NCBI GenBank assembly: GCA_025999115.1
Contig: BNWW01000038.1
Location: 1 to 23,801 of the forward strand
Origin: Bacteroidia bacterium
Lineage (GTDB): Bacteria > Bacteroidota > Bacteroidia > Bacteroidales > Azobacteroidaceae
DNA: 23,801 nucleotides
Direction of reading: 5' to 3'
Both the position numbers and the translations under genes were made by a program. Below are positions 15,475 to 23,041 of the stretch, one piece after another; within the stretch, counting starts at the first letter, position 1, and every line of letters begins with the position of its first letter. The notes beneath the pieces were generated by a model. The model saw only the letters and a list, made by a program, of their open reading frames with translations, was not told the origin of the DNA and did not search any database.

Positions 15475-15900
15475 ATGTTGCAAAAGAAAATATCAGTTCT
15501 GCTTCAAAAGTATGTTTCGCGGATTAAAAACAATGAACTGTCCGCTCAAATAAATGAAATCGTAAGCGAGTTGTCCAAAGGTTCTGTTTTGTACGCAAAG
15601 GTTTCGACTCTTGCGGCATCGGTTCTTGATAATCCAGCCTGTGGTATCCTGCCCAATGATGTAAAAAAGATACTCAAACTGCTGACAACGTTTGCTACGC
15701 CGCCAACAGCATCACAACTTGCAAAATTTGCAGCGATGTTTGTCTTAAAACCCATAATTTGTGGCGTTTTAGGATTTATTGTGGGACTGATAATCGCGAT
15801 TGTTTCGTATGAATCACTTGGAATTGTATCACTGTTGATACCCATTGCAATAATGTCCGCAGGAATTTACTTTGGTAGAGAATGGCGATGGAGTATATAA
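15475..15900 (+). CDS. Membrane protein with helical N-terminal half, unknown
   Basis: 141 residues. About the first 85 are predicted amphipathic helices (KISVLLQKYVSRIKNNELSA and on). Two adjacent membrane segments follow: about 88-110 (MFVLKPIICGVLGFIVGLII) and 116-132 (LGIVSLLIPIAIMSAGIYF). Topology is probably cytosolic N terminus with a hairpin in the membrane. It lies 6 bp after the preceding membrane-protein gene and 29 bp before the FISUMP gene. No known domain. Confidence 0.65.
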   Translation: MLQKKISVLLQKYVSRIKNNELSAQINEIVSELSKGSVLYAKVSTLAASVLDNPACGILPNDVKKILKLLTTFATPPTASQLAKFAAMFVLKPIICGVLGFIVGLIIAIVSYESLGIVSLLIPIAIMSAGIYFGREWRWSI

Positions 15901-15929
15901 ATCAAAAATAAAAGAAAGGAGAAAAAATT

Positions 15930-16484
15930 ATGACTATTCTGATAATTATAATTATTGCAGTTGTTGCTATTTGTATTTTCAACAAGGGAACTGCCATAGA
16001 AACAGACCCCGGCGTTATTATTAACGGTGTAGAATGGGCTACTTGTAATCTTGCTGGGAGCGGCTCCTTTACCGGAAAGCCGGAACACAAGGGGAAATTA
16101 CTTGGACAGTACGACGACCGTTGCCCATCGGGTTGGCGTCTGCCAAAACGAACAGATTTTGACGCGCTACTTGACGAAGATAAAGTATCCATAGAGAAGG
16201 CAAATCTTAACGGGACGATAGGAATGCGTTTTGTGGATAAAGATACGGGGAATAGTATGTTTCTACCCGCAGCAGGTTGCAAAGCAGGTGACCAGTATAG
16301 AAAAGGCGGATACTATTGGTGTGACGATGCAGTAGATTTGGGCGAAGATAGGTTAGTAGGTCGCTGGTCTTATAAGTTTATGGAATTTGATGCAGAAGCC
16401 AATCCGAACTCTATTAATGTATCGTATTATACTAAGTTTGTACAGTTTAACAAACTGTCGATACGGGCAGTGAGAGCAAAATAA
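15930..16484 (+). CDS. Membrane-anchored FISUMP-domain protein
   Basis: 184 residues. An N-terminal hydrophobic anchor (MTILIIIIIAVVAICIF, 1-17) is followed by one FISUMP domain: GVIINGVEWATCNL (28-41), CPSGWRLPKRTDFDALLDED (65-84), GNSMFLPAAG (107-116), YYWCDD (128-133) and the closing LSIRAVRAK. The domain is common in secreted proteins of Fibrobacter and Bacteroidota and its role is unknown; some carry it on surface proteins. The anchor suggests the domain faces outward. The start is fixed by the duplicated strong Shine-Dalgarno at 15906-15927. A decayed relative lies at 7639-7836. Confidence 0.82.
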   Translation: MTILIIIIIAVVAICIFNKGTAIETDPGVIINGVEWATCNLAGSGSFTGKPEHKGKLLGQYDDRCPSGWRLPKRTDFDALLDEDKVSIEKANLNGTIGMRFVDKDTGNSMFLPAAGCKAGDQYRKGGYYWCDDAVDLGEDRLVGRWSYKFMEFDAEANPNSINVSYYTKFVQFNKLSIRAVRAK

Positions 16485-16523
16485 GAGAATAAAATAAAAA
16501 AGAAACTATTAAAATTTAGTTAT

Positions 16524-17396
16524 ATGAACTCAAATATAACAATTGAAAAAGGCGTCGTTATCAACGGCGTCCGTTGGGCGACCCGCAATGTCGGTCGCCG
16601 TGGCAAATTTGCCGACAGTTCAGAAGAATACGGAGAGTATTATACTTTTGAAGAAGCAAAAGCCGCCTGCCCCGACGGTTGGCGGCTACCTACCGAAGAC
16701 GAGTTACAGTCGCTTGCCGATGCAGACAGCATTTGGACAAGTGAGAACGGTGTAAACGGCCGGTTGTTTGGCAACAGCGTTTTCTTGCCTGCTGCAGGCT
16801 ACTACAGTAGAGGAAACGGAAAAGTTGTGAATAAACCACAGAGAATTGCACCATCTAAATACAGCGAAGGTCTGGCAGTATCCAAGTCGGGCAACAAATG
16901 GGGCTTTACAGACAAAACAGGCAAATTTGTGATAAAGCCGCAATTTGATGATGCACGCGATTTTAGCGAAGGTCTGGCGGCTGTTGGAGTAAACGGCAAA
17001 TACAGATATATTGATAAGACTGGTAATTTTGTGATTAGTCCGCAATTTAATGATGACCGTGCATTACCTTTTCATGATGGTGTAGCTGAAGTTTGGGTAC
17101 AAAATGACCCAAGGTGTGGTACTTATGATGGGGTTTGTCTCTTTTATATTGATAAAACAGGTAAAGTTTTGGGCGATGAAGGTTGGATAGATTATGCACC
17201 TGAAATATATCGTTTGCCCAATGGAGTAACTGTATTTGGAAATAAAATCCTTATTAATGCGACGACGGGTCGAACTATAACGCAGGTGGAGGGGATAAAG
17301 CTGTTGCAGACAAAGAAAAATAGATTTGATTTTTTCTTCGGTGTTGCAAACGGAACATTAGAAAATACGTATATCTCTGGTTTGGAGTGTCAATAA
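16524..17396 (+). CDS. FISUMP/WG-repeat chimeric protein
   Basis: 290 residues without an evident signal peptide. Residues 10-93 are the first half of a FISUMP domain: GVVINGVRWATRNVG, CPDGWRLPTEDELQSLAD (49-66), GNSVFLPAAGYY (83-94). The second half of that domain is missing. From about 112 the chain turns into WG repeats: KYSEGLAV...NKWGFTDKTGKFVIKPQF (124-141), then FSEGLAAV...YIDKTGNFVISPQF and a weaker third unit with FYIDKTGK. The last 75 residues are unlike either. The in-frame join of half a FISUMP domain to WG repeats looks like a recombination product, perhaps with the WG gene at 17889. No export signal is visible, which could mean the start was lost or the protein is cytosolic. Confidence 0.78.
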   Translation: MNSNITIEKGVVINGVRWATRNVGRRGKFADSSEEYGEYYTFEEAKAACPDGWRLPTEDELQSLADADSIWTSENGVNGRLFGNSVFLPAAGYYSRGNGKVVNKPQRIAPSKYSEGLAVSKSGNKWGFTDKTGKFVIKPQFDDARDFSEGLAAVGVNGKYRYIDKTGNFVISPQFNDDRALPFHDGVAEVWVQNDPRCGTYDGVCLFYIDKTGKVLGDEGWIDYAPEIYRLPNGVTVFGNKILINATTGRTITQVEGIKLLQTKKNRFDFFFGVANGTLENTYISGLECQ

Positions 17397-17421
17397 ACAA
17401 ACTTTTAAAATCAGAAAAAAT

Positions 17422-17859
17422 ATGAAAGTAAATTTCAATCGCACAAAAGCGCACAGATTTTTGAGCAAAGCACTTTGCACTTTGCTCATAGCAATGGCTG
17501 CCGTGAGTTCAATCTCTTGCTCGAAAGATGATGACAACGACAGCGAGAGCCTCGCCGGAACCGGATGGCAGTATGTTTACGTAAATACGAACGTATCTTC
17601 GTTTTATCTCCAACTGGAGTTCACTTCCGAAACGGACGGCAATATTCAAACGATGATGTCTGCAAATGGCGTCGTTACCCCGGCAACCCAGCCATTCAAC
17701 TTTACATATAGGTACGACGGCAAGAACGGTACATTAGATTGGGGAAGCAGCGAACCGCTTGATTTCACCGTCAGCGGCAACAAACTGACATTCGACAAGA
17801 ACACGGCAGTGGCGGTGGGCAAGGTGCCTCTGGGCGGTGTCGTATTCATAAAACAATAA
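17422..17859 (+). CDS. Small lipoprotein, unknown
   Basis: 145 residues. Signal peptide with basic n-region and lipobox SISC (Cys33), followed by an acidic linker (SKDDDNDSES) typical of exported Bacteroidota lipoproteins. The mature part has alternating beta-type segments and ends GKVPLGGVVFIKQ; it may be a single beta-barrel of lipocalin-like size, but no motif proves this. It lies 25 bp after the chimeric gene and 29 bp before the WG lipoprotein gene, so co-transcription is likely. Confidence 0.72.
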   Translation: MKVNFNRTKAHRFLSKALCTLLIAMAAVSSISCSKDDDNDSESLAGTGWQYVYVNTNVSSFYLQLEFTSETDGNIQTMMSANGVVTPATQPFNFTYRYDGKNGTLDWGSSEPLDFTVSGNKLTFDKNTAVAVGKVPLGGVVFIKQ

Positions 17860-17888
17860 AAATAATAAATTGAAAATGACATTAGAAA

Positions 17889-19001
17889 ATGACAAAGATT
17901 AATTTCAAATCATTATTGATATGCTGTCTGTGTTTCGCGGGCATATCGTGTTCAGGTGGTTTTGGAGAGGTAAACTTGACTCCTATTCAGGCTGACGGCT
18001 TATGGGGTTATGAAAATCCTAAAGGCGAATGTGAGATTAAGCCTCAATTCGAGGAAGCAAGTGATTTTTGTGAAGGATTGGCTGCTGTTCGCATTGGTAG
18101 TAAATGGGGTTTTATCAACCCAAAAGGTAAATTTGTTATAAATCCACAATTCGAGAGAGCAAGAGATTTTTGTGAAGGATTGGCACCGGTGGAAATTGAC
18201 AACAGATGGGGGCTTATTGATAAAACAGGCAGTTTTGTGATTAACCCGCAATTCGGGGGCATATATCCTTGGAACAACGAAGTGTATTTGATTCAAGCCG
18301 ATGATTCCAGAGCGGGATTAATGGATAAAAAAGGGAATATTTTGGTTAGTCCGCAATTCGATGAATTTCACAACTGTTGCGGGGACAGTAATATACTCAT
18401 TGTTGAATTTAAAAATAAAAATTTAAGTGGGTTTATGGACATTAAAGGAAATGTAATTATTCCGCAATTCAAAAAAGTAAAATGTTTTAGCGAAGGGCTG
18501 GCTGGTGTTTTTATCGGCGATTATGAAACCGGCAAATGGGGATTTATTGATAATGCTGGCAATATTGTGATTAACCCGCAATTCGATGGTCTAAATGGTC
18601 TCAATGGTTATGGCAACAGATATGGGAATAATAATGACGGCTGTATGGGTTTTTACGAAGGACTGGCTGGTGTTCTTATTGTTAATAAATGGGGATTTAT
18701 TAACAAGACAGGTAAATTCGTAATTAACCCGCAATTTAGTAATATAACCTCTTTTAGCGAGGGACTGGCTGCTGTATGTGTAGGAGAATATCCCAACGAA
18801 AAATGGGGATTTATTGATACAAAAGGCAATGTGGTAATTAAACCGCAATTCGATGATGTAGGACATACTTATTATCCTAGGGCAGAGTATGGTAATGACG
18901 AAGAAGTAAGAGAAGATTACAGATTTAGCAACGGGCAAGTATTTGTTGTATTAAACGGTAAATCCGGTTTTATCAACAAACAAGGTAAATTTGTGGAATA
19001 G
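17889..19001 (+). CDS. WG-repeat lipoprotein
   Basis: 370 residues. Signal peptide with lipobox GISC (Cys21). The whole mature chain consists of about eight WG repeats of 35-45 residues plus a partial ninth, each of the form WGF(I/M)(D/N)..GK.VI.PQF......FSEGLA.V. Good copies are WGFINPKGKFVINPQF, WGLIDKTGSFVINPQF and WGFIDTKGNVVIKPQF; two units have AG or SG instead of WG. WG repeats are found in many surface and effector proteins and probably fold as beta-rich repeats that bind partners. The acidic-poor start of the mature protein (SGGFGEV) is compatible with outer-membrane surface export. The ligand is unknown. Confidence 0.88.
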   Translation: MTKINFKSLLICCLCFAGISCSGGFGEVNLTPIQADGLWGYENPKGECEIKPQFEEASDFCEGLAAVRIGSKWGFINPKGKFVINPQFERARDFCEGLAPVEIDNRWGLIDKTGSFVINPQFGGIYPWNNEVYLIQADDSRAGLMDKKGNILVSPQFDEFHNCCGDSNILIVEFKNKNLSGFMDIKGNVIIPQFKKVKCFSEGLAGVFIGDYETGKWGFIDNAGNIVINPQFDGLNGLNGYGNRYGNNNDGCMGFYEGLAGVLIVNKWGFINKTGKFVINPQFSNITSFSEGLAAVCVGEYPNEKWGFIDTKGNVVIKPQFDDVGHTYYPRAEYGNDEEVREDYRFSNGQVFVVLNGKSGFINKQGKFVE

Positions 19002-19066
19002 TGATAACCGGCGCAGTCACTCAAAAGCAATGCGTCCTAATGTAAATTTTTAAAATATTTTAATTT

Positions 19067-19720
19067 ATGTGTTATTTACAAGCTCCTTATTATGGCATGA
19101 GTTATTCACAAAGTAGTTCTTTTGGACAGTACGCTTGGCTACTCGGTGCGGTTGTCGCCATTTTTATCATTTTGGCGATACGGAATCGTACACGCAATCT
19201 TGTTGCTCTATCGTTGAGCAAGTTCGTTTTCAACCCCGAAGCAGAAGATTTTCTGATTATCGAGGGTCGTAAAACCGGGTTTTGGCAATGGGTTTTGGTA
19301 CAGTTGAAACTCGGCAACCGCTATCAGATTCTGGTCAATAAAGACCAAATCTCGTATTCGGAAGACAGCGCACGGGGCAACAGTTTGTTGCTTACGCCCC
19401 TGTCGAAAATCGCCTCTACCGGTGGCGGTTACAGCAAGCCTCTCGGTTTGTTGATTACCGCTGCATTACTGGTTGTTTTTGGCTTATGGCTGCTGTTCAG
19501 CACAGCCACTATGGGAATAATCAGTATTCTTGTGGCAGCGTTGCTTGTGGTGCTGTATCATTTCCGTAAATCATTTTTTATCAATGTGCAGCCGGTAAGC
19601 GGTGCCGTGTTTGGCTTCACGTTCAAGCGCAGCATTATCGAAAATGTAGAGATTGATACCGAACTAATCAAGCGCGGCATAGCATTTCTCAACGAGAAAG
19701 TGATTGAGGCAAGCAAGTAA
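19067..19720 (+). CDS. Membrane protein, unknown, last gene of the cluster
   Basis: 217 residues. One membrane segment at about 22-38 (YAWLLGAVVAIFIILAI), a soluble part of about 80 residues (FNPEAEDFLIIEGRKTGFWQ, then LKLGNRYQILVNKDQISYSE), two further segments at about 125-145 and 147-165 (LGLLITAALLVVFGLWLLF, GIISILVAALLVVLY), and a C-terminal soluble tail. The soluble regions read like PH-like beta domains of membrane regulators, but this is only an impression. It ends the co-directional cluster and is followed by a 33-bp palindrome. Confidence 0.65.
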   Translation: MCYLQAPYYGMSYSQSSSFGQYAWLLGAVVAIFIILAIRNRTRNLVALSLSKFVFNPEAEDFLIIEGRKTGFWQWVLVQLKLGNRYQILVNKDQISYSEDSARGNSLLLTPLSKIASTGGGYSKPLGLLITAALLVVFGLWLLFSTATMGIISILVAALLVVLYHFRKSFFINVQPVSGAVFGFTFKRSIIENVEIDTELIKRGIAFLNEKVIEASK

Positions 19721-19743
19721 AAACAGCGTTCTTTAATCAACTT

Positions 19744-19776
19744 AAACCTGTTAAGTCTTGAAGACTTAACAGGTTT
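19744..19776. repeat. 33-bp palindrome, copy 1
   Basis: AAACCTGTTAAGTCTT and its exact complement around a single central G. Same length and framework (A-x-AC...AGTCT / AGACT...GT-x-T) as 22998-23030 and 23390-23422. It may also work as a terminator for the cluster, since it ends in GGTTTTAAT. Confidence 0.85.
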
Positions 19777-19783
19777 TAATAAG

Positions 19784-19936
19784 AAAGTTGAACTCTCCAC
19801 ATTATCAGGCGCTTTGCTGCTTTCGGGAAACAATTTCAATGAGAAAATATCCGTATCGGCTTTGCCGAAAGGTGTTTATCTGCTTAAGGTTTATAGCGGT
19901 AGTGGAATTGCGGTCAGCAAGATTGTGAAAGAATAA
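19784..19936 (+). pseudogene. Type IX secretion sorting-domain remnant
   Basis: An open frame without start codon encodes VELSTLSGALLLSGNNFNEK, then ISVSALPKGVYLLKV and SKIVKE with TAA at 19934-19936. This is the end of a Por/T9SS C-terminal sorting domain (pattern LSG..., LPKGVYLLKV, ...KIVKE). Nothing of the cargo protein remains; the piece lies exactly between two copies of the 33-bp palindrome. It indicates the organism has, or had, a type IX secretion system. Confidence 0.75.
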
Positions 19937-19958
19937 ATTTTCGTAAGATGTTTTTATT

Positions 19959-19991
19959 AGACATTCCATATCTATGAGATATGGAATGTCT
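19959..19991. repeat. 33-bp palindrome, copy 2 (variant)
   Basis: AGACATTCCATATCT and AGATATGGAATGTCT around ATG. The arms share the AC..TTCCA..TCT skeleton with the copies at 22998 and 23390 but differ at several positions with matching changes on the other arm, so pairing is kept. Seven A follow a few bases later. Confidence 0.8.
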
Positions 19992-20009
19992 GAAAAAAAG
20001 CGCTGCAAG

Positions 20010-20070
20010 ATTTTCGAGTATGAAAGAAAATTACTACCTTTGCGTAAAAATTTTCGAGTATGAAAGAAAA
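20010..20070 (+). repeat. 21-bp direct repeat around the ATPase start codon
   Basis: ATTTTCGAGTATGAAAGAAAA occurs at 20010-20030 and again at 20050-20070, a 40-bp period. The second copy holds the start ATG (20060); the first holds an out-of-frame ATG (20020) opening a 24-codon reading frame that ends inside the gene. The promoter box lies between the copies. Confidence 0.85.
20035..20042 (+). promoter_or_regulatory. Promoter -7 box of the ATPase gene
   Basis: TACCTTTG matches TAnnTTTG. TTTTCG at 20011-20016 lies at about the right distance for the upstream element. Transcription from here would start close to 20050, leaving a very short leader before the ATG at 20060. Confidence 0.5.
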
Positions 20071-21325
20071 ATTTGCACAAATAAGGAAATATAATTTTTG
20101 GAACGAAAAAACGCCCGAACTGGGTTTTTTAAGAAAAAATTATACCGAAAAAATCTTTGATTACACCAACAACAAGTTGGTAAAAGTGCTTGTAGGGCAG
20201 CATAGGGCAGGTAAAAGTTACGTTTTGCGACAAATCATTTCCCGATTGATTGCAAGCGGCATTAATCCTCGCAATACATTGTATATCAATAAGGAATTTA
20301 CCGATTTCGATTTTCTGGCTTCCTGTCGGGATTTGGAAAATTTGTTGAACATTTACCGCGCAGAAATGCAACCCGAAGGCAAGGTTTGGCTGTTTATCGA
20401 CGAAATTCAGAATATTGACCGATGGGAACATTTTGTCAATTCCTGTTCACAGAACTTTGCCGAAAGTTACGAAGTTTTTATCAGCGGCTCAAATTCCAAA
20501 ATGCTTTCGGGTGAGTTGGCAACGCTGCTTTCGGGGCGATATGTGAGTTTCGAGATTTTGCCCTTCAGTTTTGAGGAATATTGCGGCATTACGCAAAAAG
20601 ACACCTCAAAGCAAAGTTACATCGATTATTTGCAGACAGGCGCATTGCCCGAACTCTACCATTTGCCCAACGAGGAAACGCGCCGTAATTATGTTTCTGC
20701 GCTCAAAGACACGGTTTTATTGCGCGATATTATTCAGCGGCACAGCATCAAAGACCCGCGTCTGCTCGAAGATATTTTTGTGTATCTTGTAAATAACGCC
20801 TCAAGCATTATTTCGCTCACAAATATCGTTAATTTTTTCAAAACAAATGGGCGAAAAACCACTTACGACACCGTTTCGGCATATACCGGTTATATAGAAG
20901 ATGCGTTTTTGGTGCATAAGGCGGAGCGTTACAATATTCGTGGCAAGGAAACCATTTCGGGAAATTGCAAGTATTATATCAACGATTTGGCTTACAAAAA
21001 TTTTCTGTATTCGGGTTTTGGATATGGTATTGGTTATCAGTTAGAAAACCTGATTTATCTTGCCCTTCGCCGCGAAGGTTTTGAAGTTTATGTTGGCGCA
21101 TTGCGCAGCGGAGAAGTGGATTTTGTGGCAACAAAAAATGATCGGAAGCTCTATGTTCAGGCAACTTACATCCTGGCAGACGAAAAAACCGTAGCAAGAG
21201 AATATGCGCCATTGGAATCTATTGCCGACAATTACGAAAAAATTGTAGTGTCGTTAGATGATATTGCTTTGCCCGACAGAAACGGCATTAAGCACGTTCA
21301 GGCGTGGAAATGGAAAATATACTAA
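20060..21325 (+). CDS. AAA_14/DUF4143 family ATPase
   Basis: 421 residues, a normal length for the family. N-terminal P-loop ATPase: Walker A GQHRAGKS (46-53; family usual is GPRRVGKS), Walker B LFIDE (111-115), sensor-like SGSNSKMLS (142-150) and LSGRYVSFEILPFSFEEY (157-174). C-terminal DUF4143 part: winged-helix-like middle, then a PD-(D/E)xK-like core with E330, E352/D354 (GEVDFV) and Q367 (YVQATY). These proteins are abundant in anaerobes, often as accessory genes; their cellular role is not established. The gene follows a duplicated start region and ends right at the IS630 element, so its last residues might derive from the insertion boundary. Confidence 0.88.
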   Translation: MKEKFAQIRKYNFWNEKTPELGFLRKNYTEKIFDYTNNKLVKVLVGQHRAGKSYVLRQIISRLIASGINPRNTLYINKEFTDFDFLASCRDLENLLNIYRAEMQPEGKVWLFIDEIQNIDRWEHFVNSCSQNFAESYEVFISGSNSKMLSGELATLLSGRYVSFEILPFSFEEYCGITQKDTSKQSYIDYLQTGALPELYHLPNEETRRNYVSALKDTVLLRDIIQRHSIKDPRLLEDIFVYLVNNASSIISLTNIVNFFKTNGRKTTYDTVSAYTGYIEDAFLVHKAERYNIRGKETISGNCKYYINDLAYKNFLYSGFGYGIGYQLENLIYLALRREGFEVYVGALRSGEVDFVATKNDRKLYVQATYILADEKTVAREYAPLESIADNYEKIVVSLDDIALPDRNGIKHVQAWKWKIY

Positions 21326-22436
21326 GCTCGGTTTATATATGAGAAATAATTAGTATCTTTGCATCAAAAAACGCCATGATACAATTAAACATAAAGACAG
21401 AAGACAAACAAGTTATTTTTGAAGGCAGGTACACCCAACCCCATCCGCGAGTTATGCAGAAATATGATGCCCTTAGGTTGAAGGATTGTGGTTTGCCAAA
21501 CAAAATGATATGCAATATATTAGGTATTTGTAATAACACGCTGCTTTCATTTTTCAAACAGTATAATGAAGGCGGCTTGGCAAAATTGAACGAAATAAAT
21601 TTCAATCAACCGGAAAGTGATTTAAAGGCATTTTCGACTGCCATTGAGAAGTATCTTGCAGAGAATCCGCCTCAATCCATATCCGAGGCGGCAGCAAAAA
21701 TTGAAGCCTTAACGGGAATAAAACGCGGCGAAACACAAGTTCGCAAGTTTCTGAAAGACAAAGGATTTAGATTTAGACGAGTTGGAACGGTTCCATCAAA
21801 GGCATTGACAGAGGAAAAAAAAACGAACAGAGAAACTTTTTGGAGCAAAAGTTAGAGCCACTTTTGGAAGAAGCCGGAGCCAACAATCGAGTTGTATATT
21901 TTGCCGATGCAGTACATTTTGTCTATGGTGCATTTGTGGCTTGTTTGTGGAGTTTGACAAGAATTTTTGTTCCAACACCTTCCGGGCGTAACAGATACAA
22001 TGTTTTAGGAGCTATTGATGCTATCTCACACGACTTGGTAACAGTTTGCAACACAACATATATCAACGCTTTGAGTGTTTGTGAACTGCTGGAACTGATA
22101 GCGGCCAAGCATTCAGGATGCACTGTTCCGATTACGATTGTGTTGGACAATGCAAGGTATCAGCACTGTAATTATGTGATTGAAAAAGCAAAATCATTAG
22201 AAATTGAATTGTTGTTTTTGCCTTCGTACAGTCCAAATCTGAATATTATCGAACGATTGTGGAAATGGACAAAAAAGGACTGTCTTAATTGCAAGTATTA
22301 TAGTAAGGTGGCGGAGTTTACAGAAGCAATAAACCGTTCTCTTATGAAAACGAAAAATAAAGAGAACAAAAATGAGTTAGATACACAATTATCTCTTAAT
22401 TTTCAATTGTATGATAACTCAATTTATAACCGAGTA
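21325..22436 (+). mobile_element. IS630-family insertion sequence
   Basis: About 1.1-kb element. The ends contain CTCGGTT...TGAG: 21327-21343 pairs with the complement of 22418-22434 as a 17-bp imperfect inverted repeat. IS630 elements insert at TA: the TA at 21323-21324 (inside the TAA stop of the ATPase gene) and the TA at 22437-22438 are candidate target copies. Exact ends are uncertain by about 2 bp. An internal promoter box TATCTTTG lies at 21354-21361. Confidence 0.75.
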
Positions 22437-22439
22437 TAG
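21376..22439 (+). CDS. IS630-family transposase made by -1 frameshift
   Basis: Two overlapping frames. Frame 1 (21376-21855, 159 residues) is the DNA-binding part with helix-turn-helix segments (LKDCGLPNKMICNILGICNN). Frame 2, open to 22439, has no ATG at its beginning (the first possible start is TTG at 21840) and holds the catalytic part: VVYFADAVHF (first Asp), ITIVLDNARYQ (second Asp) and SPNLNIIERLWKW (Glu). A run of nine A at 21815-21823 within GAGGAAAAAAAAACG is where a -1 slip joins EEKK to NEQRNFLEQKLEPLL, giving about 353 residues. This is the usual IS630 arrangement. The stop lies at the element's right boundary. Confidence 0.87.
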
Positions 22440-22574
22440 TATATAATATGAACCTTTTATCTGAAAACAGCGTTCTTTGTATCGGTTTACACGAAAAAAT
22501 ATCAAAACCCGCAAAATTTGCAAGTTTTGATAATTTGCTGTGCTTTTGCAGGCAACATTATAAATGTTTTGGTG

Positions 22575-22997
22575 ATGAATAATTTTATAGAACGAAAAGA
22601 TTATTTAGATAAACTGCTGTCGTACAAAGAAAAAGACATTATGCAGCGGCACACCATTTACGACAAACGCGCCTTTGCCAATGTAACAAAATACATTGCC
22701 GGCATTATCGGCAGTCAAGTTGCAAAGTTTCACCAAGCAGCATTTCAAAATCGTTAAATGCTTACAATCAGGATATTAACCACGCAACAGTAGAGAAAAT
22801 TCTTGCTTATTTAACCGAATGTTTTATGTTTTATCCGGTCAATCGCTTTGATATAAAAGGGAAAAAACAGTTGGCAACGCAGGAAAAATACTACATTGTC
22901 GATTTGGGTTTTCTGAATGTGCTGACCGGCAGGGAAAAGACGACCGACAGGGGGCATATTTTGGAAAACATTGTTTATCTTGAACTGCTTCTGTTGA
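22575..22997 (+). pseudogene. Gutted AAA/DUF4143 ATPase gene
   Basis: ATG 22575 starts MNNFIERKDYLDKLLSYKEK, the N terminus of a DUF4143-type ATPase. It jumps after KDI directly to MQRHTIYDKRAFANVTKYIA, which belongs to the middle of the family, so about 200 residues with both Walker motifs are missing. A frame break follows near 22725: another frame continues with SPSSISKSLNAYNQD, ILAYLTECFMFYPVNRFDIK, KYYIVDLGF and ENIVYLEL. The sequence is then cut by the 33-bp palindrome at 22998, so the C-terminal part is lost. Not functional. It belongs to a different subfamily from the ATPase at 20060. Confidence 0.8.
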
Positions 22998-23030
22998 AAA
23001 CTTTCCAAGTCTTTAAGACTTGGAAAGTTT
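22998..23030. repeat. 33-bp palindrome, copy 3
   Basis: AAACTTTCCAAGTCTT and its complement around one central T. It truncates the ATPase remnant on its left and lies 12 bp from the end of the RAYT-like fragment on its right. Confidence 0.9.
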
Positions 23031-23041
23031 AATAACATCTA

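Noticed and set aside
21840..22439. Independent second transposase gene starting at TTG 21840
   Set aside because: Homology continues upstream of 21840 in that frame to the A9 run, so it is the second half of one frameshifted product.
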